A DNA stretch of 64,000 nucleotides from Lachnospiraceae bacterium (GTDB taxonomy: Bacteria > Bacillota_A > Clostridia > Lachnospirales > Lachnospiraceae): the NCBI GenBank assembly GCA_017516285.1, contig JAFXDD010000003.1, positions 68,130 to 132,129 on the forward strand, in the 5' to 3' direction. The notes under the pieces were generated by a model that was not told the origin of the DNA, searched no databases, and saw only the letters and a list, made by a program, of their open reading frames with translations. Below are positions 26,620 through 35,162 of the stretch, piece by piece; position 1 is the first letter of the stretch, and every line of letters begins with the position of its first letter. A program made the position numbers and the translations under genes.

Positions 26620-27996
26620 TTAGTTCAACTTAGGCAGGCTTGCAGCTGCTACAGATTGTCCTACACGGCGAGATTTTTCGTCCGGAATATGTAACTGAAT
26701 CTTCTTGGCTAACTCTGGGAATTCTGTATCAAGTACTTCCTGAGCACGATTTAAGAGAATAACACCGCCTTCTCCGGATGTAACACGTCCCATAATCAGT
26801 ACATGCTTGATATCATAGAATTCTGTATAATATGCGATGGCATAGCCGAAATATGCACCAATGGTGTCATAAATTGCAGCAGCACGTTCGTCGTTTTCCT
26901 TCATAAGTCCTTGCACTACCTTTAACTTTTCAGCAGGAGAAAGGCTTTCGTCCAGTTCAATGCCTGCGTATGGTGCAAGCTTAATGACACCGTCCTGTGA
27001 GAAGTATTTTACGCCACAGCCATAGTCACCGGACCATTCGTCTACCATAGCCTCTTCACAGTAATCTACCGGAACAAAAGCAAGCTCGTTCAACCAGCCT
27101 GTAATATTGCCTTGAGGATCTACATAACCGCCGGCTTCAGAGGTACCCATTGCGATACCCAGAACAGAATCATCATTCAAATCCATGGCACCTGCTAGAG
27201 CGGTTACATCACCGTCATTAGCTACTTCAATTGGAATATTTTCACCGATTTCCTTAGCTACGTCGATATACATGTTTTTAACTTTTTTATCAAAGTCTTC
27301 ATCACTAACCTTTAAGAACAGGCTAGCTACCATGATACGATTGTCAATATATACACCTGCACTGGACACACCGATGGCATCTACACGAGGCATATGGGAA
27401 GCGGCAGTTTTCATAGCATCCAAAATACCCTGATAGTGATAGTCCGGATCGGAGGTAGTCTTAGGGAACCAAACCACTTCTTCAGAATATACGCTTTCAC
27501 CGTCTATTACAGCACTTACCTTACGGTCACTTCCACCTGCATCGAAGCCAATACGGCAACCATCTAAATGACGGCCGATTGGAGCAGCAGCGGATTTGTC
27601 CTTAGGTGCATCAGCGTAAGCACAAAGCTCTACTTCAAAAGGTCGCTCGTAAACACGCTCCATAAAGTGAACGTCAAAGTCACGTAAGCCGCCATCTGTG
27701 TAAGCTTCTTTAATTTTGTTACCAACTACTTCACTTCCTGCAATGATAATCTTGTAACCACCGGCAACCCATAACAGGGATTTGGTAAGACGCTCAATAA
27801 AACGGAAGTTCTCTTCATCATGACCGGTACCGTCACAGAAAATTCTGGTCTTGTAAGTGGTAGTATAGCCTTTGTTTCTTTCAATTGCGATAATGATGTC
27901 CTGACCTACTTCCTTCGTTGCTTCACGCATATCACGGCAAACGATAGAAAGAGGCTGGAATTTAGGGTCAAGTTTTGCATTTACTTTAAGCTTCAT
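26620..27996 (-). CDS. ROK-family sugar kinase-like protein
   Basis: A 458-residue protein. An N-terminal domain of about 150 residues (MKLKVNAKLDPKFQP start) precedes a ROK/ASKHA domain with the phosphate motif GFDAGGSDRK, DAIGVSSAGVYID, VANDGDVTALAG and GIAMGTSEAGGY. The ROK CxCGxxGC zinc motif is not obvious, so it is a divergent member. It overlaps nagA by 11 bp (nagA stop 27986, this ATG 27996 with GGAGGAG upstream), suggesting N-acetylglucosamine kinase or a partner in amino sugar use. Length and the extra domain differ from plain NagK (about 300 residues). The substrate is inferred from context. Confidence 0.82.
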   Translation of the reverse strand: MKLKVNAKLDPKFQPLSIVCRDMREATKEVGQDIIIAIERNKGYTTTYKTRIFCDGTGHDEENFRFIERLTKSLLWVAGGYKIIIAGSEVVGNKIKEAYTDGGLRDFDVHFMERVYERPFEVELCAYADAPKDKSAAAPIGRHLDGCRIGFDAGGSDRKVSAVIDGESVYSEEVVWFPKTTSDPDYHYQGILDAMKTAASHMPRVDAIGVSSAGVYIDNRIMVASLFLKVSDEDFDKKVKNMYIDVAKEIGENIPIEVANDGDVTALAGAMDLNDDSVLGIAMGTSEAGGYVDPQGNITGWLNELAFVPVDYCEEAMVDEWSGDYGCGVKYFSQDGVIKLAPYAGIELDESLSPAEKLKVVQGLMKENDERAAAIYDTIGAYFGYAIAYYTEFYDIKHVLIMGRVTSGEGGVILLNRAQEVLDTEFPELAKKIQLHIPDEKSRRVGQSVAAASLPKLN

Positions 27997-29128
27997 ATCT
28001 GGTATCTCCTCCGATAATTGTTTTCTTAATGTTAAAATCTGCATCGGTAATCACGATGTCAGCATCCTTACCTACATCTAAGGAACCCTTGCGGTCTGCG
28101 ATACCAAGGGTAGTAGCAGGATTTAAAGATGCACAATTCACACACTCGTAAAGAGGAATGGAAGAGTTAGTATAAACATTCCATACGCCCTGATTTAAGT
28201 GAAGAACACTGCCTGCCACCGTGCCATCCTCCAGACGGCAAACGATGTCGCGATAGATGATTTTTGAACCACCTAGTGTGTATTCACCATAAGGAAGTCC
28301 TCCTGCAGGTAGGCAATCGGTAATAAAGCAGAGCTTTCTGCCTTTAATCTTCCATAAAAGGTCGTAGAAGCACTTGTCCACATGGAAAGTATCTACGATT
28401 AATTCACAGCTGATGTCTGCGTTTAAGGCTGCAGTCACAACACCCGGTGCTCGATGAGAAAGTGGTGTCATAGCATTGAACAAATGAGTTACATGTTTTA
28501 CACCGGCCTCTGTACTGCGCATTGCCGTTTCATAATCTGCTGAAGTGTGCCCCATGGAAACTACTACATCTGTGTCACGACAGATCTCGCGAATGGCTGC
28601 GAAGTCTGCAGTATCAGTCTCAGGAGCCAAGGTGATTACGCTGATGATATCAGCATATTCCTTCACAAAGGAAGCATCCGGCTTTAATATGTACTTTGGA
28701 TCCTGTGCGCCTTTTTTACTTTCATTGATAAAAGGACCTTCTGCATGGCAGCCTAAGATAGTACTGCCTTCCCAGGTCTTGCTTTCTTCCTTTAAAGAGC
28801 GGCATATATCCAGAGCCTTGCGGATCACCTTCATATCAACTGTCATGGTAGTAGGCAGAAATCCGGTTACACCATTTGCAACCAGTCCCTTAGCAATGGT
28901 GCGTATAGATTCTTCTTCACCGTCGCAAACATCCTTGCCCAAATATCCGTGAATATGAAGGTCGATGAGTCCCGGTGAAACAAAACCGCCGTTAGCATCT
29001 ATAATTTCAGCATTTTGCGGAATATTTTGTTCAGGAACAATACCTTCAATCACATCTGTAAACAGTAGGGCATAACCGTCTATGATGCGGTCTTTTAAAA
29101 TAATTTTGCCATTTTTTACAGCTTTCAT
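27986..29128 (-). CDS. nagA: N-acetylglucosamine-6-phosphate deacetylase
   Basis: A 380-residue NagA of the amidohydrolase fold. The metal-binding VSPGLIDLHIHGYLG is followed by the GCHAEGPFIN segment with its Glu ligand, then VSMGHTSADY, THLFNAMTPLSHR and the ending LNPATTLGIADRKGSLDVGKDADIV. It converts GlcNAc-6-phosphate to glucosamine-6-phosphate. First gene of a two-gene operon with the ROK protein. The promoter (29165-29193) contains an operator-like palindrome, consistent with regulation by a GlcNAc-responsive factor, though none is encoded nearby. Confidence 0.96.
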   Translation of the reverse strand: MKAVKNGKIILKDRIIDGYALLFTDVIEGIVPEQNIPQNAEIIDANGGFVSPGLIDLHIHGYLGKDVCDGEEESIRTIAKGLVANGVTGFLPTTMTVDMKVIRKALDICRSLKEESKTWEGSTILGCHAEGPFINESKKGAQDPKYILKPDASFVKEYADIISVITLAPETDTADFAAIREICRDTDVVVSMGHTSADYETAMRSTEAGVKHVTHLFNAMTPLSHRAPGVVTAALNADISCELIVDTFHVDKCFYDLLWKIKGRKLCFITDCLPAGGLPYGEYTLGGSKIIYRDIVCRLEDGTVAGSVLHLNQGVWNVYTNSSIPLYECVNCASLNPATTLGIADRKGSLDVGKDADIVITDADFNIKKTIIGGDTRYEA

Positions 29129-29164
29129 TTTGAATCCTCCATAATTTTACAATTAAGCAAGATA

Positions 29165-29193
29165 ATTGTAACACAAAGCTCTTTGTTACGCAA
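29165..29193 (-). promoter_or_regulatory. nagA promoter with internal palindrome
   Basis: On the minus strand TTGCGT (29193-29188), a 17-bp spacer, then TACAAT (29170-29165). Inside the spacer ACAAAG-nn-CTTTGT (29173-29186) is a perfect inverted repeat, a good operator candidate. Confidence 0.7.
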
Positions 29194-29240
29194 CTGAAAT
29201 TGACACGATTCGCAACCAAAGTTTGCGGGTGCGTTCAAAA

Positions 29241-29280
29241 CAAAAACCGCTTCCAGTTAATTTTGCTGTGAAGCGGTTCT
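29241..29280 (-). terminator. intrinsic terminator of the GH4 gene
   Basis: On the minus strand AACCGCTTC and GAAGCGGTT (29245-29253 with 29270-29278) form a 9-bp stem, followed by TTTGTTTTG. It lies just after the GH4 stop. Confidence 0.82.
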
Positions 29281-29310
29281 CTTATAATCATATATGCAAT
29301 TAGAAATTGA

Positions 29311-30720
29311 TTAAATCTGGCTCAAATCATACATGTCCAGATATTCCTTGGTGTTCTCGCACATTTCTTTAAAGAGCTTCTTTGCATCTTTGATGTTGCA
29401 GGTAACCAATGGGTCGTTTGCAAAGGCACAGAAAATCTTGCCTAAGTCTCTTTCAGCAATACCTTCGGAAACTAATTCCTGCTCAGCGCATACTCTGGAA
29501 ATCAGTGGATAGATTTCCGTTGGGATAGGACCTGCAAAGACAGGCTCTAAGCTGTTTGCGCGGAATACGGCATTGGTTTCTACCACAGCGCCTAAAGGCA
29601 GGTTAGGAATCTGGCCTCTGTTAGGGATATTTACGTTGGTGACTAAATCGCACAGTCCAAGTAAGGCTCTGATTTGGTTTACACCTTCTTCACCGGTACC
29701 GTTAATTTTTACTTCTTCTTCGCCGGATACTAAGCGGGCACTCTTTGCAAGACGGTTGTTCTTTAAGTCATTTTTTCTCCATGCTACAGTAGTCAGACCA
29801 AAACACATTTCTTTCACTCGTTCAGGACTTTCTAGATACCACTTGCCTTCGCAGAACTCTGCTAAATGTCTGTCGCCGGCAGCAGCAATCCAGCCAAAAC
29901 GATTGAAGAGGTCAATTTTAACCTTTTCTGCACTGCGGAAGCTATTGTTCATCCAGTTGTTGTCTACGCTTTCGTCGCCTGTTTTATAGCCGTCTTTATA
30001 TTTCTGGCAGAATTCCTTATAAAGAGGGAACAGGTCCACATCATGGTAGGTAGCCTTGGTAAGCCATGTGAAATGGTTTACAGCAATCGGATTTACCTTG
30101 ATTTCATGACGGTCAACGTTTTCTACACCTAATACTTCCTGTACCATTTTTGCCAGGAATTTCTGTGTGCCGAATACTTCGTGGCAGCAGCCGAAAGCCT
30201 TGATTTCAGGGAATACTCTGTAAAGTGTCTTTACGCAAAGTGTCATTGGGTTGGTGTAGTTGATAACCCATGCATCAGGGCAGTTTTCTTTGATTTTCTC
30301 ACCTATGTATTCGTACATTGGGATAGTACGCATTGCACGTACAATACCGCCGGGACCTGATGTATCGCCTACGGATTGGTAGATGCCATATTTTTCAGGT
30401 GTATGTACATCTGATTCCATTTCATCGAAGGTGCCCGGAAGAATAGAAATAACGATGAAATTAGCACCTGTAAGTGCTTCGTCAATGGTTTCTACTGCGT
30501 GGTAATTCCAAACAGATTTTGCACCCTCTGCGTTGTTAAATTTGTTACCGATAATTTCGTTGTGCTTTGCTGCTTCCAAATCGATATCGTAAAGGTAAAC
30601 GTCACCACTGATATCGTCACAGGATGCCAAATCACTCATTAAGCCCCATGCCCAGCCACGGGAGCCACCGCCGATGTAGGCAATTTTCAAATTGTTAACT
30701 TTGTTTCCTATGTATTCCAT
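29311..30720 (-). CDS. glycoside hydrolase family 4, probable alpha-galacturonidase (LplD-like)
   Basis: A 469-residue GH4 enzyme. These use NAD+ and a divalent metal to cleave glycosides by redox elimination. The Rossmann motif is IAYIGGGSRGW (residues 13-23), then VINYTNPMT, GCCHEVFGT (Cys179-His180-Glu181-Val182) and VNHFTWL (Asn215/His216). The CHEV tetrad is the motif reported for alpha-galacturonidases such as LplD, distinct from the CHE/CHS/CDM variants of other GH4 enzymes, so galacturonide is the likely substrate. It diverges from an AraC regulator that probably controls it. AAAGGAGG lies 7 bp before the ATG. Confidence 0.87.
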   Translation of the reverse strand: MEYIGNKVNNLKIAYIGGGSRGWAWGLMSDLASCDDISGDVYLYDIDLEAAKHNEIIGNKFNNAEGAKSVWNYHAVETIDEALTGANFIVISILPGTFDEMESDVHTPEKYGIYQSVGDTSGPGGIVRAMRTIPMYEYIGEKIKENCPDAWVINYTNPMTLCVKTLYRVFPEIKAFGCCHEVFGTQKFLAKMVQEVLGVENVDRHEIKVNPIAVNHFTWLTKATYHDVDLFPLYKEFCQKYKDGYKTGDESVDNNWMNNSFRSAEKVKIDLFNRFGWIAAAGDRHLAEFCEGKWYLESPERVKEMCFGLTTVAWRKNDLKNNRLAKSARLVSGEEEVKINGTGEEGVNQIRALLGLCDLVTNVNIPNRGQIPNLPLGAVVETNAVFRANSLEPVFAGPIPTEIYPLISRVCAEQELVSEGIAERDLGKIFCAFANDPLVTCNIKDAKKLFKEMCENTKEYLDMYDLSQI

Positions 30721-30770
30721 AGTAAAACCTCCTTTGATATTTGGTACTTCTATTATGAGACAAAAAATTG

Positions 30771-30794
30771 TTGTTTGCTACTGATTATTTGCTA
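30771..30794. promoter_or_regulatory. direct repeats in the GH4/AraC divergent promoter
   Basis: TTGTTTGCTA (30771-30780) and TTATTTGCTA (30785-30794) are a 14-bp-spaced direct repeat lying upstream of a GH4 -10 (CATAAT on the minus strand) whose -35 is weak. This is the arrangement of an AraC-type activator site. Confidence 0.5.
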
Positions 30795-30819
30795 TGTTTA
30801 CCTATAAAAGTATAAAAAA

Positions 30820-30848
30820 TTGACATGTTTTCAAATCTGTGATATGCT
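30820..30848 (+). promoter_or_regulatory. promoter of the AraC regulator gene
   Basis: TTGACA (30820-30825), 17-bp spacer, TATGCT (30843-30848), followed by AAGGA and the ATG at 30876. Confidence 0.75.
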
Positions 30849-30875
30849 ATATCAAAAGGCAGAAGGACTGTGAAT

Positions 30876-31682
30876 ATGGAATATAAATTGGCAAGGGACT
30901 ACATGTTCTCCAGAAGAAAAATTACAAAAAAATGGGTTACCTCTGATATTCATTACCATGAGGAATATGAGCTTTACTATATGCTGGATGGCAGCACGAC
31001 GTACTTTATCGGAGATGATATTTATAGTATCGAGAAGGGGAATTTTGTGTTTATTCCCAAGGGAATACCCCATAAAACCGATAATGGAAACTGCCGGTAT
31101 AATGAAAGAATTTTACTTAGTTTTTCGGGAGATATTTTCAATGAAAAAAAAAAGAATTTGCTGGAGCAGCTGTCAAGAAAGCGCATTATTTATGTTCCGG
31201 ATGCCTATTTGCCTCAGCTGGAAGAAATTCTTTTTAAGCTTGAGGCAGAGTATATTCAAGAGGAGCATGAAAAGAGTATCCTGTTGGATATATATATATT
31301 AGAGCTTTTGGCACTTCTTTGCAGGTATCAGTGTGAGAGAAAGGCACATATTCATGAGTCAGACAAAATAGTATATCAGATTTCAGAATATATCAGTGCT
31401 AACTATGCCCAGGATATTACCTTGGAAAGCTTATGTAAAGTTTTTGCCATCAGTGAAGCCTATCTTTCACGAAAGTTTAAAGCGGTTTCCGGTATTGGTA
31501 TTAATCAATATATTACCTATGTCAGAATCAGTAATGCAGAGCGGTTTCTTAGGGACAGTGATTTATCTGTCACAGAGATAGCAGAGCAGTGCGGTTTTAA
31601 CGGCAGCAATTATTTCTCGGCAGTATTCAAGAAAATAAAAGGGGTGCCGCCGCTTAAATATCGGCAGCACCACGTAAAATAG
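30876..31682 (+). CDS. AraC-family transcriptional regulator with cupin sensor domain
   Basis: A 268-residue AraC regulator. The N-terminal cupin (about 25-80: DIHYHEEYELYYMLDG, then GNFVFIPKGIPHKT) is the likely sugar sensor. The C-terminal double helix-turn-helix (about 170-265) reads DITLESLCKVFAISEAYLSRKF and SVTEIAEQCGFNGSNYFSAVFKKIKG. It diverges from the GH4 gene, with candidate half-sites between them, so it is most likely the GH4 activator. AAGGA lies 8 bp before ATG 30876. The end overlaps the convergent DUF4886 gene by 29 bp. Confidence 0.9.
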   Translation: MEYKLARDYMFSRRKITKKWVTSDIHYHEEYELYYMLDGSTTYFIGDDIYSIEKGNFVFIPKGIPHKTDNGNCRYNERILLSFSGDIFNEKKKNLLEQLSRKRIIYVPDAYLPQLEEILFKLEAEYIQEEHEKSILLDIYILELLALLCRYQCERKAHIHESDKIVYQISEYISANYAQDITLESLCKVFAISEAYLSRKFKAVSGIGINQYITYVRISNAERFLRDSDLSVTEIAEQCGFNGSNYFSAVFKKIKGVPPLKYRQHHVK

Positions 31683-32406
31683 CCAGAAGCTTCTCATCCG
31701 GAGCTTTCTTAACAGCAACAGTAGAAGGTGTGTAGGCTACATCCTTTACAGGAATTCCAAAAAGCTTTTTGGTCCAGACACAGGCCAGTAAATATCTGCC
31801 ATAGTCAAAGGACATGTGGAAGCCGTCTCGGCAAAGGCTGAGTCCTCCTTCCGGTACGTTGAATTCCGGCAGGCTTCGTACTTTCTGGATAATGGTTCCT
31901 GATGGGATAAAATCCAATGCATATTTATCAGCCATCTGTGTGTAGCAGTCATGCAGCATATCATACATTTCTTGCTGATTTCTGTGGTAACGCATAAAGT
32001 TGCCATGTGAGCTTCCGATTTCATAAGCCCAGGTTTCATGCAGAAGTAGTTGGGCATTTGGCACCTTTGCCTTTATATGGTCCAGAACCAGTCCGAGAAA
32101 TGGCTCATAAGAGCATATCCAGCCACTGTCTCCACTGACCTGTTGGGTAATGATATAGTCCCAGTTTTCTTCTTCCAGCACCTCATCAATAGCAGCTCTT
32201 CTTTCTGTAATAGTACCATTTAACTCATAACCATATGCTTTCTCGTCATTTTCGATGTTTTTCCAGTGGCGCTCCAGTGGGCAGCCGCCAATATATAAAT
32301 TGACTACTTTTGTATCAATACCTGCTACACTTGCAAATTGATGCAGGTACCGGGTAGCATCCTGTGAAAAACTGTTTCCAATTGCAAGGATTTTAATTGT
32401 TTGCAT
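31654..32406 (-). CDS. DUF4886 protein, SGNH-hydrolase-like (second copy)
   Basis: A 250-residue paralogue of the protein at 353-1090. It shares MQTIKILAIGNSFSQDATRYL (Ser12 in GNS), VVNLYIGGCPLERH, WDYIITQQVSG and HETWAYE, with a similar C-terminal FHMSFDYGRYLLACVWTK region containing a possible catalytic His. No signal peptide. It is a probable esterase of unknown substrate. It converges with and overlaps the AraC gene by 29 bp and is 50 bp after the AEC transporter gene on the same strand. Confidence 0.85.
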   Translation of the reverse strand: MQTIKILAIGNSFSQDATRYLHQFASVAGIDTKVVNLYIGGCPLERHWKNIENDEKAYGYELNGTITERRAAIDEVLEEENWDYIITQQVSGDSGWICSYEPFLGLVLDHIKAKVPNAQLLLHETWAYEIGSSHGNFMRYHRNQQEMYDMLHDCYTQMADKYALDFIPSGTIIQKVRSLPEFNVPEGGLSLCRDGFHMSFDYGRYLLACVWTKKLFGIPVKDVAYTPSTVAVKKAPDEKLLAILRGAADI

Positions 32407-32456
32407 CGTATAACCTCACTTTGCCACCTGCGAACGTGGCTAAAACGATAAAAGTC

Positions 32457-33401
32457 TTAGATAAAATGTATCAGCTCTGCTAACTGTACAATCAGCGGAA
32501 TGCTGATAATAGACAGCAGGGTAGAAATAATAACCGTTTCTACAGCGTAAGAATAGTCGCTGTCGTATAACTGCGCGTATACGGCTACGTTGGAGCCGGT
32601 CGGGCAGGCTGCTACAATTAACAGTGCCATTTTCATCTCTGCAAATTCCTGTGGAAGGAAGTATAACACGCCCATACAGATTAACGGAATGATAATCAGT
32701 CGTACCAGGGAGAGTAGATACAATTTGGTGTTTTTTAACATTTTGCCCGGATTGGTCTGTGCAAAATAAATACCGATGGTGAACATGGCAAGTGGTGTGT
32801 TTAGCCCGGATATGTACTGGATGCTTTTGTAAATCAGGTCAGGCATCGGTATCTGGGTCAGGAAGAAGAACAAACCAATCAAGGTAGCAATCATAAACGG
32901 AGCTGTAAAAAGTCTCTTTGGTGAAGGAAGGAATTTCTTCCAGGAGCCTTTTTCCTTGGTGGTAGATGGCTTTACGGTAAGCAGTGCTACGCCATAAGAC
33001 CATTGCAGCAGGTTTACGAATGCGATAAAAGTAGCCACGTAGAATACGGCACCGTTACTTAAGGTAGCCACGATAAGCGGAATACCGAAAAATCCCGGAT
33101 TGGAAAAAGCGGATGCAAAGTTAAGAATAGCATCCTTGGAAAAAAACAATCTGGAAACAACGATACAGATAATCATAACAACTGCTGCAGCCAGGGAGCT
33201 GTAAAGAAGTCCCATTAATTTTTCACTGGAAAAGTCTACCAGGAAGCTATTAATAATAACACATGGTAAGGAAAGATAAATCAGTATATTGCTGATAGTG
33301 CGACATCCCTCCATGGTAATTTTTTTGGTGCGAAAGCACAGGTAGCCCACTGCTGCAAGCAGGAACATAATCAGCACCTGTTTAATAAGTAATGTAGTCA
33401 T
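32457..33401 (-). CDS. AEC-family transporter (auxin efflux carrier type permease)
   Basis: A 314-residue integral membrane protein with about ten hydrophobic segments and the AEC two-repeat layout. Examples are MFLLAAVGYLCFRTKKIT near the start, LSLPCVIINSFL, NPGFFGIPLIVATL and NTPLAMFTIGIYFAQ, and in the second half MALLIVAACPTGSNVAVYA. AEC permeases export small organic acids or auxin-like molecules, or take up malate-type substrates. The substrate here is unknown. AGGAGGG precedes the ATG. The next gene upstream is the alpha/beta hydrolase on the same strand. Confidence 0.92.
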   Translation of the reverse strand: MTTLLIKQVLIMFLLAAVGYLCFRTKKITMEGCRTISNILIYLSLPCVIINSFLVDFSSEKLMGLLYSSLAAAVVMIICIVVSRLFFSKDAILNFASAFSNPGFFGIPLIVATLSNGAVFYVATFIAFVNLLQWSYGVALLTVKPSTTKEKGSWKKFLPSPKRLFTAPFMIATLIGLFFFLTQIPMPDLIYKSIQYISGLNTPLAMFTIGIYFAQTNPGKMLKNTKLYLLSLVRLIIIPLICMGVLYFLPQEFAEMKMALLIVAACPTGSNVAVYAQLYDSDYSYAVETVIISTLLSIISIPLIVQLAELIHFI

Positions 33402-33446
33402 AGCTGACCCTCCTAAATTCTAATTTCTTTTGTTATGTAATAATGA

Positions 33447-34178
33447 TTACTGAACGGAATTCATATAATCATTTAATGTTTCTGCAAAATCCTCATTGCC
33501 GTCATATTTACAATGCTTAAAGCCTTCCATCAGCTTGTAGGTAACCTTTTCAGAAGGGCAGCCAAGCATTTCCAGTGTCTTTAAGAACATCAGGTTCTGC
33601 TCTAAGCGGCATGCCATATCATCATCAGATACGATAACAAAAATGTTTGGAAAAGCAGTGTTTTCATTAATAAAGTAAACCGGAGCAGCATCATCAACCA
33701 TAATTCTCTTGGTGTTAATGCCTCTTTCACGCAATACATTGAAGTGCGTGGTCATCTGTGCGGAATTAATGATATAGCCGGTAATATCGGTAGTTTTGAT
33801 ACCGTGCTTGCCTAAATACTGCGGATCAAATGCAATCATAGCAGTCTGCCATGCACCGGCAGAAGAGCCGCCTACAAATACTTTGTTGATTTTGGTGTAT
33901 TCGTGCATGTGCTCCTTTGCCCAGTTAACAACCATAGCAGCATCCTCTAAAAATTCAGGAAATACAGCATTTGGATACATTCTGTAATTAGCAGAAATAA
34001 CTGCCTTTCCAAGGTTTGCTACATTTTGGGCAAGTGTACAAGCCTTGTCACCTGCTTCCAGGCCGCCACCATGAAAATAAATAAACAAATCAGCTTCTTC
34101 GGTGTCAGGAAGGTATAAATCCAGCACCTGACTGGCAGGGGCATCCGTACCATAAACAATGTCTTTTATTAGTTTCAT
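33447..34178 (-). CDS. alpha/beta hydrolase
   Basis: A 243-residue alpha/beta hydrolase of the carboxylesterase type. The oxyanion motif is HGGG (36-39) and the nucleophile elbow is GSSAG (Ser106). A C-terminal Asp (SDDDM) and His (FKHCKY) complete a plausible triad. No signal peptide. ATG 34178 is chosen because AAGGAG lies 8 bp upstream. An earlier ATG at 34205 lacks a site. It diverges from a LysR regulator across a 12-bp perfect palindrome, so it is a likely LysR target. The substrate is unknown. Confidence 0.88.
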   Translation of the reverse strand: MKLIKDIVYGTDAPASQVLDLYLPDTEEADLFIYFHGGGLEAGDKACTLAQNVANLGKAVISANYRMYPNAVFPEFLEDAAMVVNWAKEHMHEYTKINKVFVGGSSAGAWQTAMIAFDPQYLGKHGIKTTDITGYIINSAQMTTHFNVLRERGINTKRIMVDDAAPVYFINENTAFPNIFVIVSDDDMACRLEQNLMFLKTLEMLGCPSEKVTYKLMEGFKHCKYDGNEDFAETLNDYMNSVQ

Positions 34179-34217
34179 AATCAAATCTCCTTTGTCGGTT
34201 TTCATATATTATACCTG

Positions 34218-34247
34218 AAATTTATATTGTATTTCCAATATAAATTT
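34218..34247. promoter_or_regulatory. palindromic LysR operator candidate
   Basis: AAATTTATATTG (34218-34229) and CAATATAAATTT (34236-34247) are a perfect 12-bp inverted repeat with a 6-bp spacer. It overlaps the weak -35 of the alpha/beta hydrolase promoter (TATAAT on the minus strand at 34213-34208). Confidence 0.65.
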
Positions 34248-34287
34248 GATACTATATATATAATATTAAAATTATAAGAGGTACACT

Positions 34288-35151
34288 ATGGAATGGAACC
34301 AACTTCAAAAATTTCTTGCAGTAGCAAGGGAGGAGAATATGTCCAAGGCGGCAGAGCTTTTAGATACGTCTCAGCCGTCTTTAAGTCAGACAATAAAAAG
34401 GCTGGAGGAGGAGCTGGGGTATGAATTGTTTGTCAGGGAGGGAAAGCGTATCAGGCTGAATGAATCCGGCAAAGTAATGATGCAGACTGTAATACAGATG
34501 GATGAGCTGATGCAGAATACCAGATTGAGATTAGAAGAGTTGAATGGTATGAAACACTCAGAGGTTTCTATACATATCGGTACCGCTTCTACGTTATTAC
34601 CGGAGTTGCTTTTATATTTAAAAAAGAGAAATCCGCAGATACAGTACCGTATTCACCAATGGAAGGCAGAAAATCCGGATGTTGAGGATGATATTCAGAT
34701 ATTGGCAGGACCAATCGGGAATCCCCGGAATGACGAAATTTTATTAATAGAAGAAATACTGTTAGCATTGCCGGCAAATCATAGTCTTATGAAAAAAGAG
34801 AAAATATTATTAAGTGACCTGACACAGGAGGAGTTTATCAATTTAAACGAGCATTGGGAATTGGGCAGAGAAATTACCAGAGAAATGAATAGGCGACTGT
34901 TCACTCCAAAGATGACTATGCTGGTGGACAATCCTAATATGATGAGGGAATTGTTAAAATACCATCTGGGCATAGCCTTTGTTCCGTCCGTCTCTTGGCA
35001 TGATTTTGCAGGGGAGGAAATCATCATTCGACCGGTTGAGGATTTTGAGTTAAAGAGGGCCATTTATTTGCGCACAAAGCCTCGGAAATATTTGACAAGA
35101 GAACAAAAAGAGTGTATCTTGGGGATAAAAGAATTCTTTGTAAAAAGATAG
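34288..35151 (+). CDS. LysR-family transcriptional regulator
   Basis: A 287-residue LysR regulator. The N-terminal winged HTH is MEWNQLQKFLAVAREENMSKAAELLDTSQPSLSQTIKRLEEELGYELF, which is split here by the sensor domain (about 90-287). The operator candidate 34218-34247 lies directly upstream between it and the alpha/beta hydrolase, the standard LysR layout. Likely targets are that hydrolase and perhaps the AEC gene. Its stop is 11 bp before the polysaccharide deacetylase-like gene on the same strand, so the two may be transcribed together. The ligand is unknown. Confidence 0.93.
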   Translation: MEWNQLQKFLAVAREENMSKAAELLDTSQPSLSQTIKRLEEELGYELFVREGKRIRLNESGKVMMQTVIQMDELMQNTRLRLEELNGMKHSEVSIHIGTASTLLPELLLYLKKRNPQIQYRIHQWKAENPDVEDDIQILAGPIGNPRNDEILLIEEILLALPANHSLMKKEKILLSDLTQEEFINLNEHWELGREITREMNRRLFTPKMTMLVDNPNMMRELLKYHLGIAFVPSVSWHDFAGEEIIIRPVEDFELKRAIYLRTKPRKYLTREQKECILGIKEFFVKR

Positions 35152-35162
35152 GAGAAAATATT

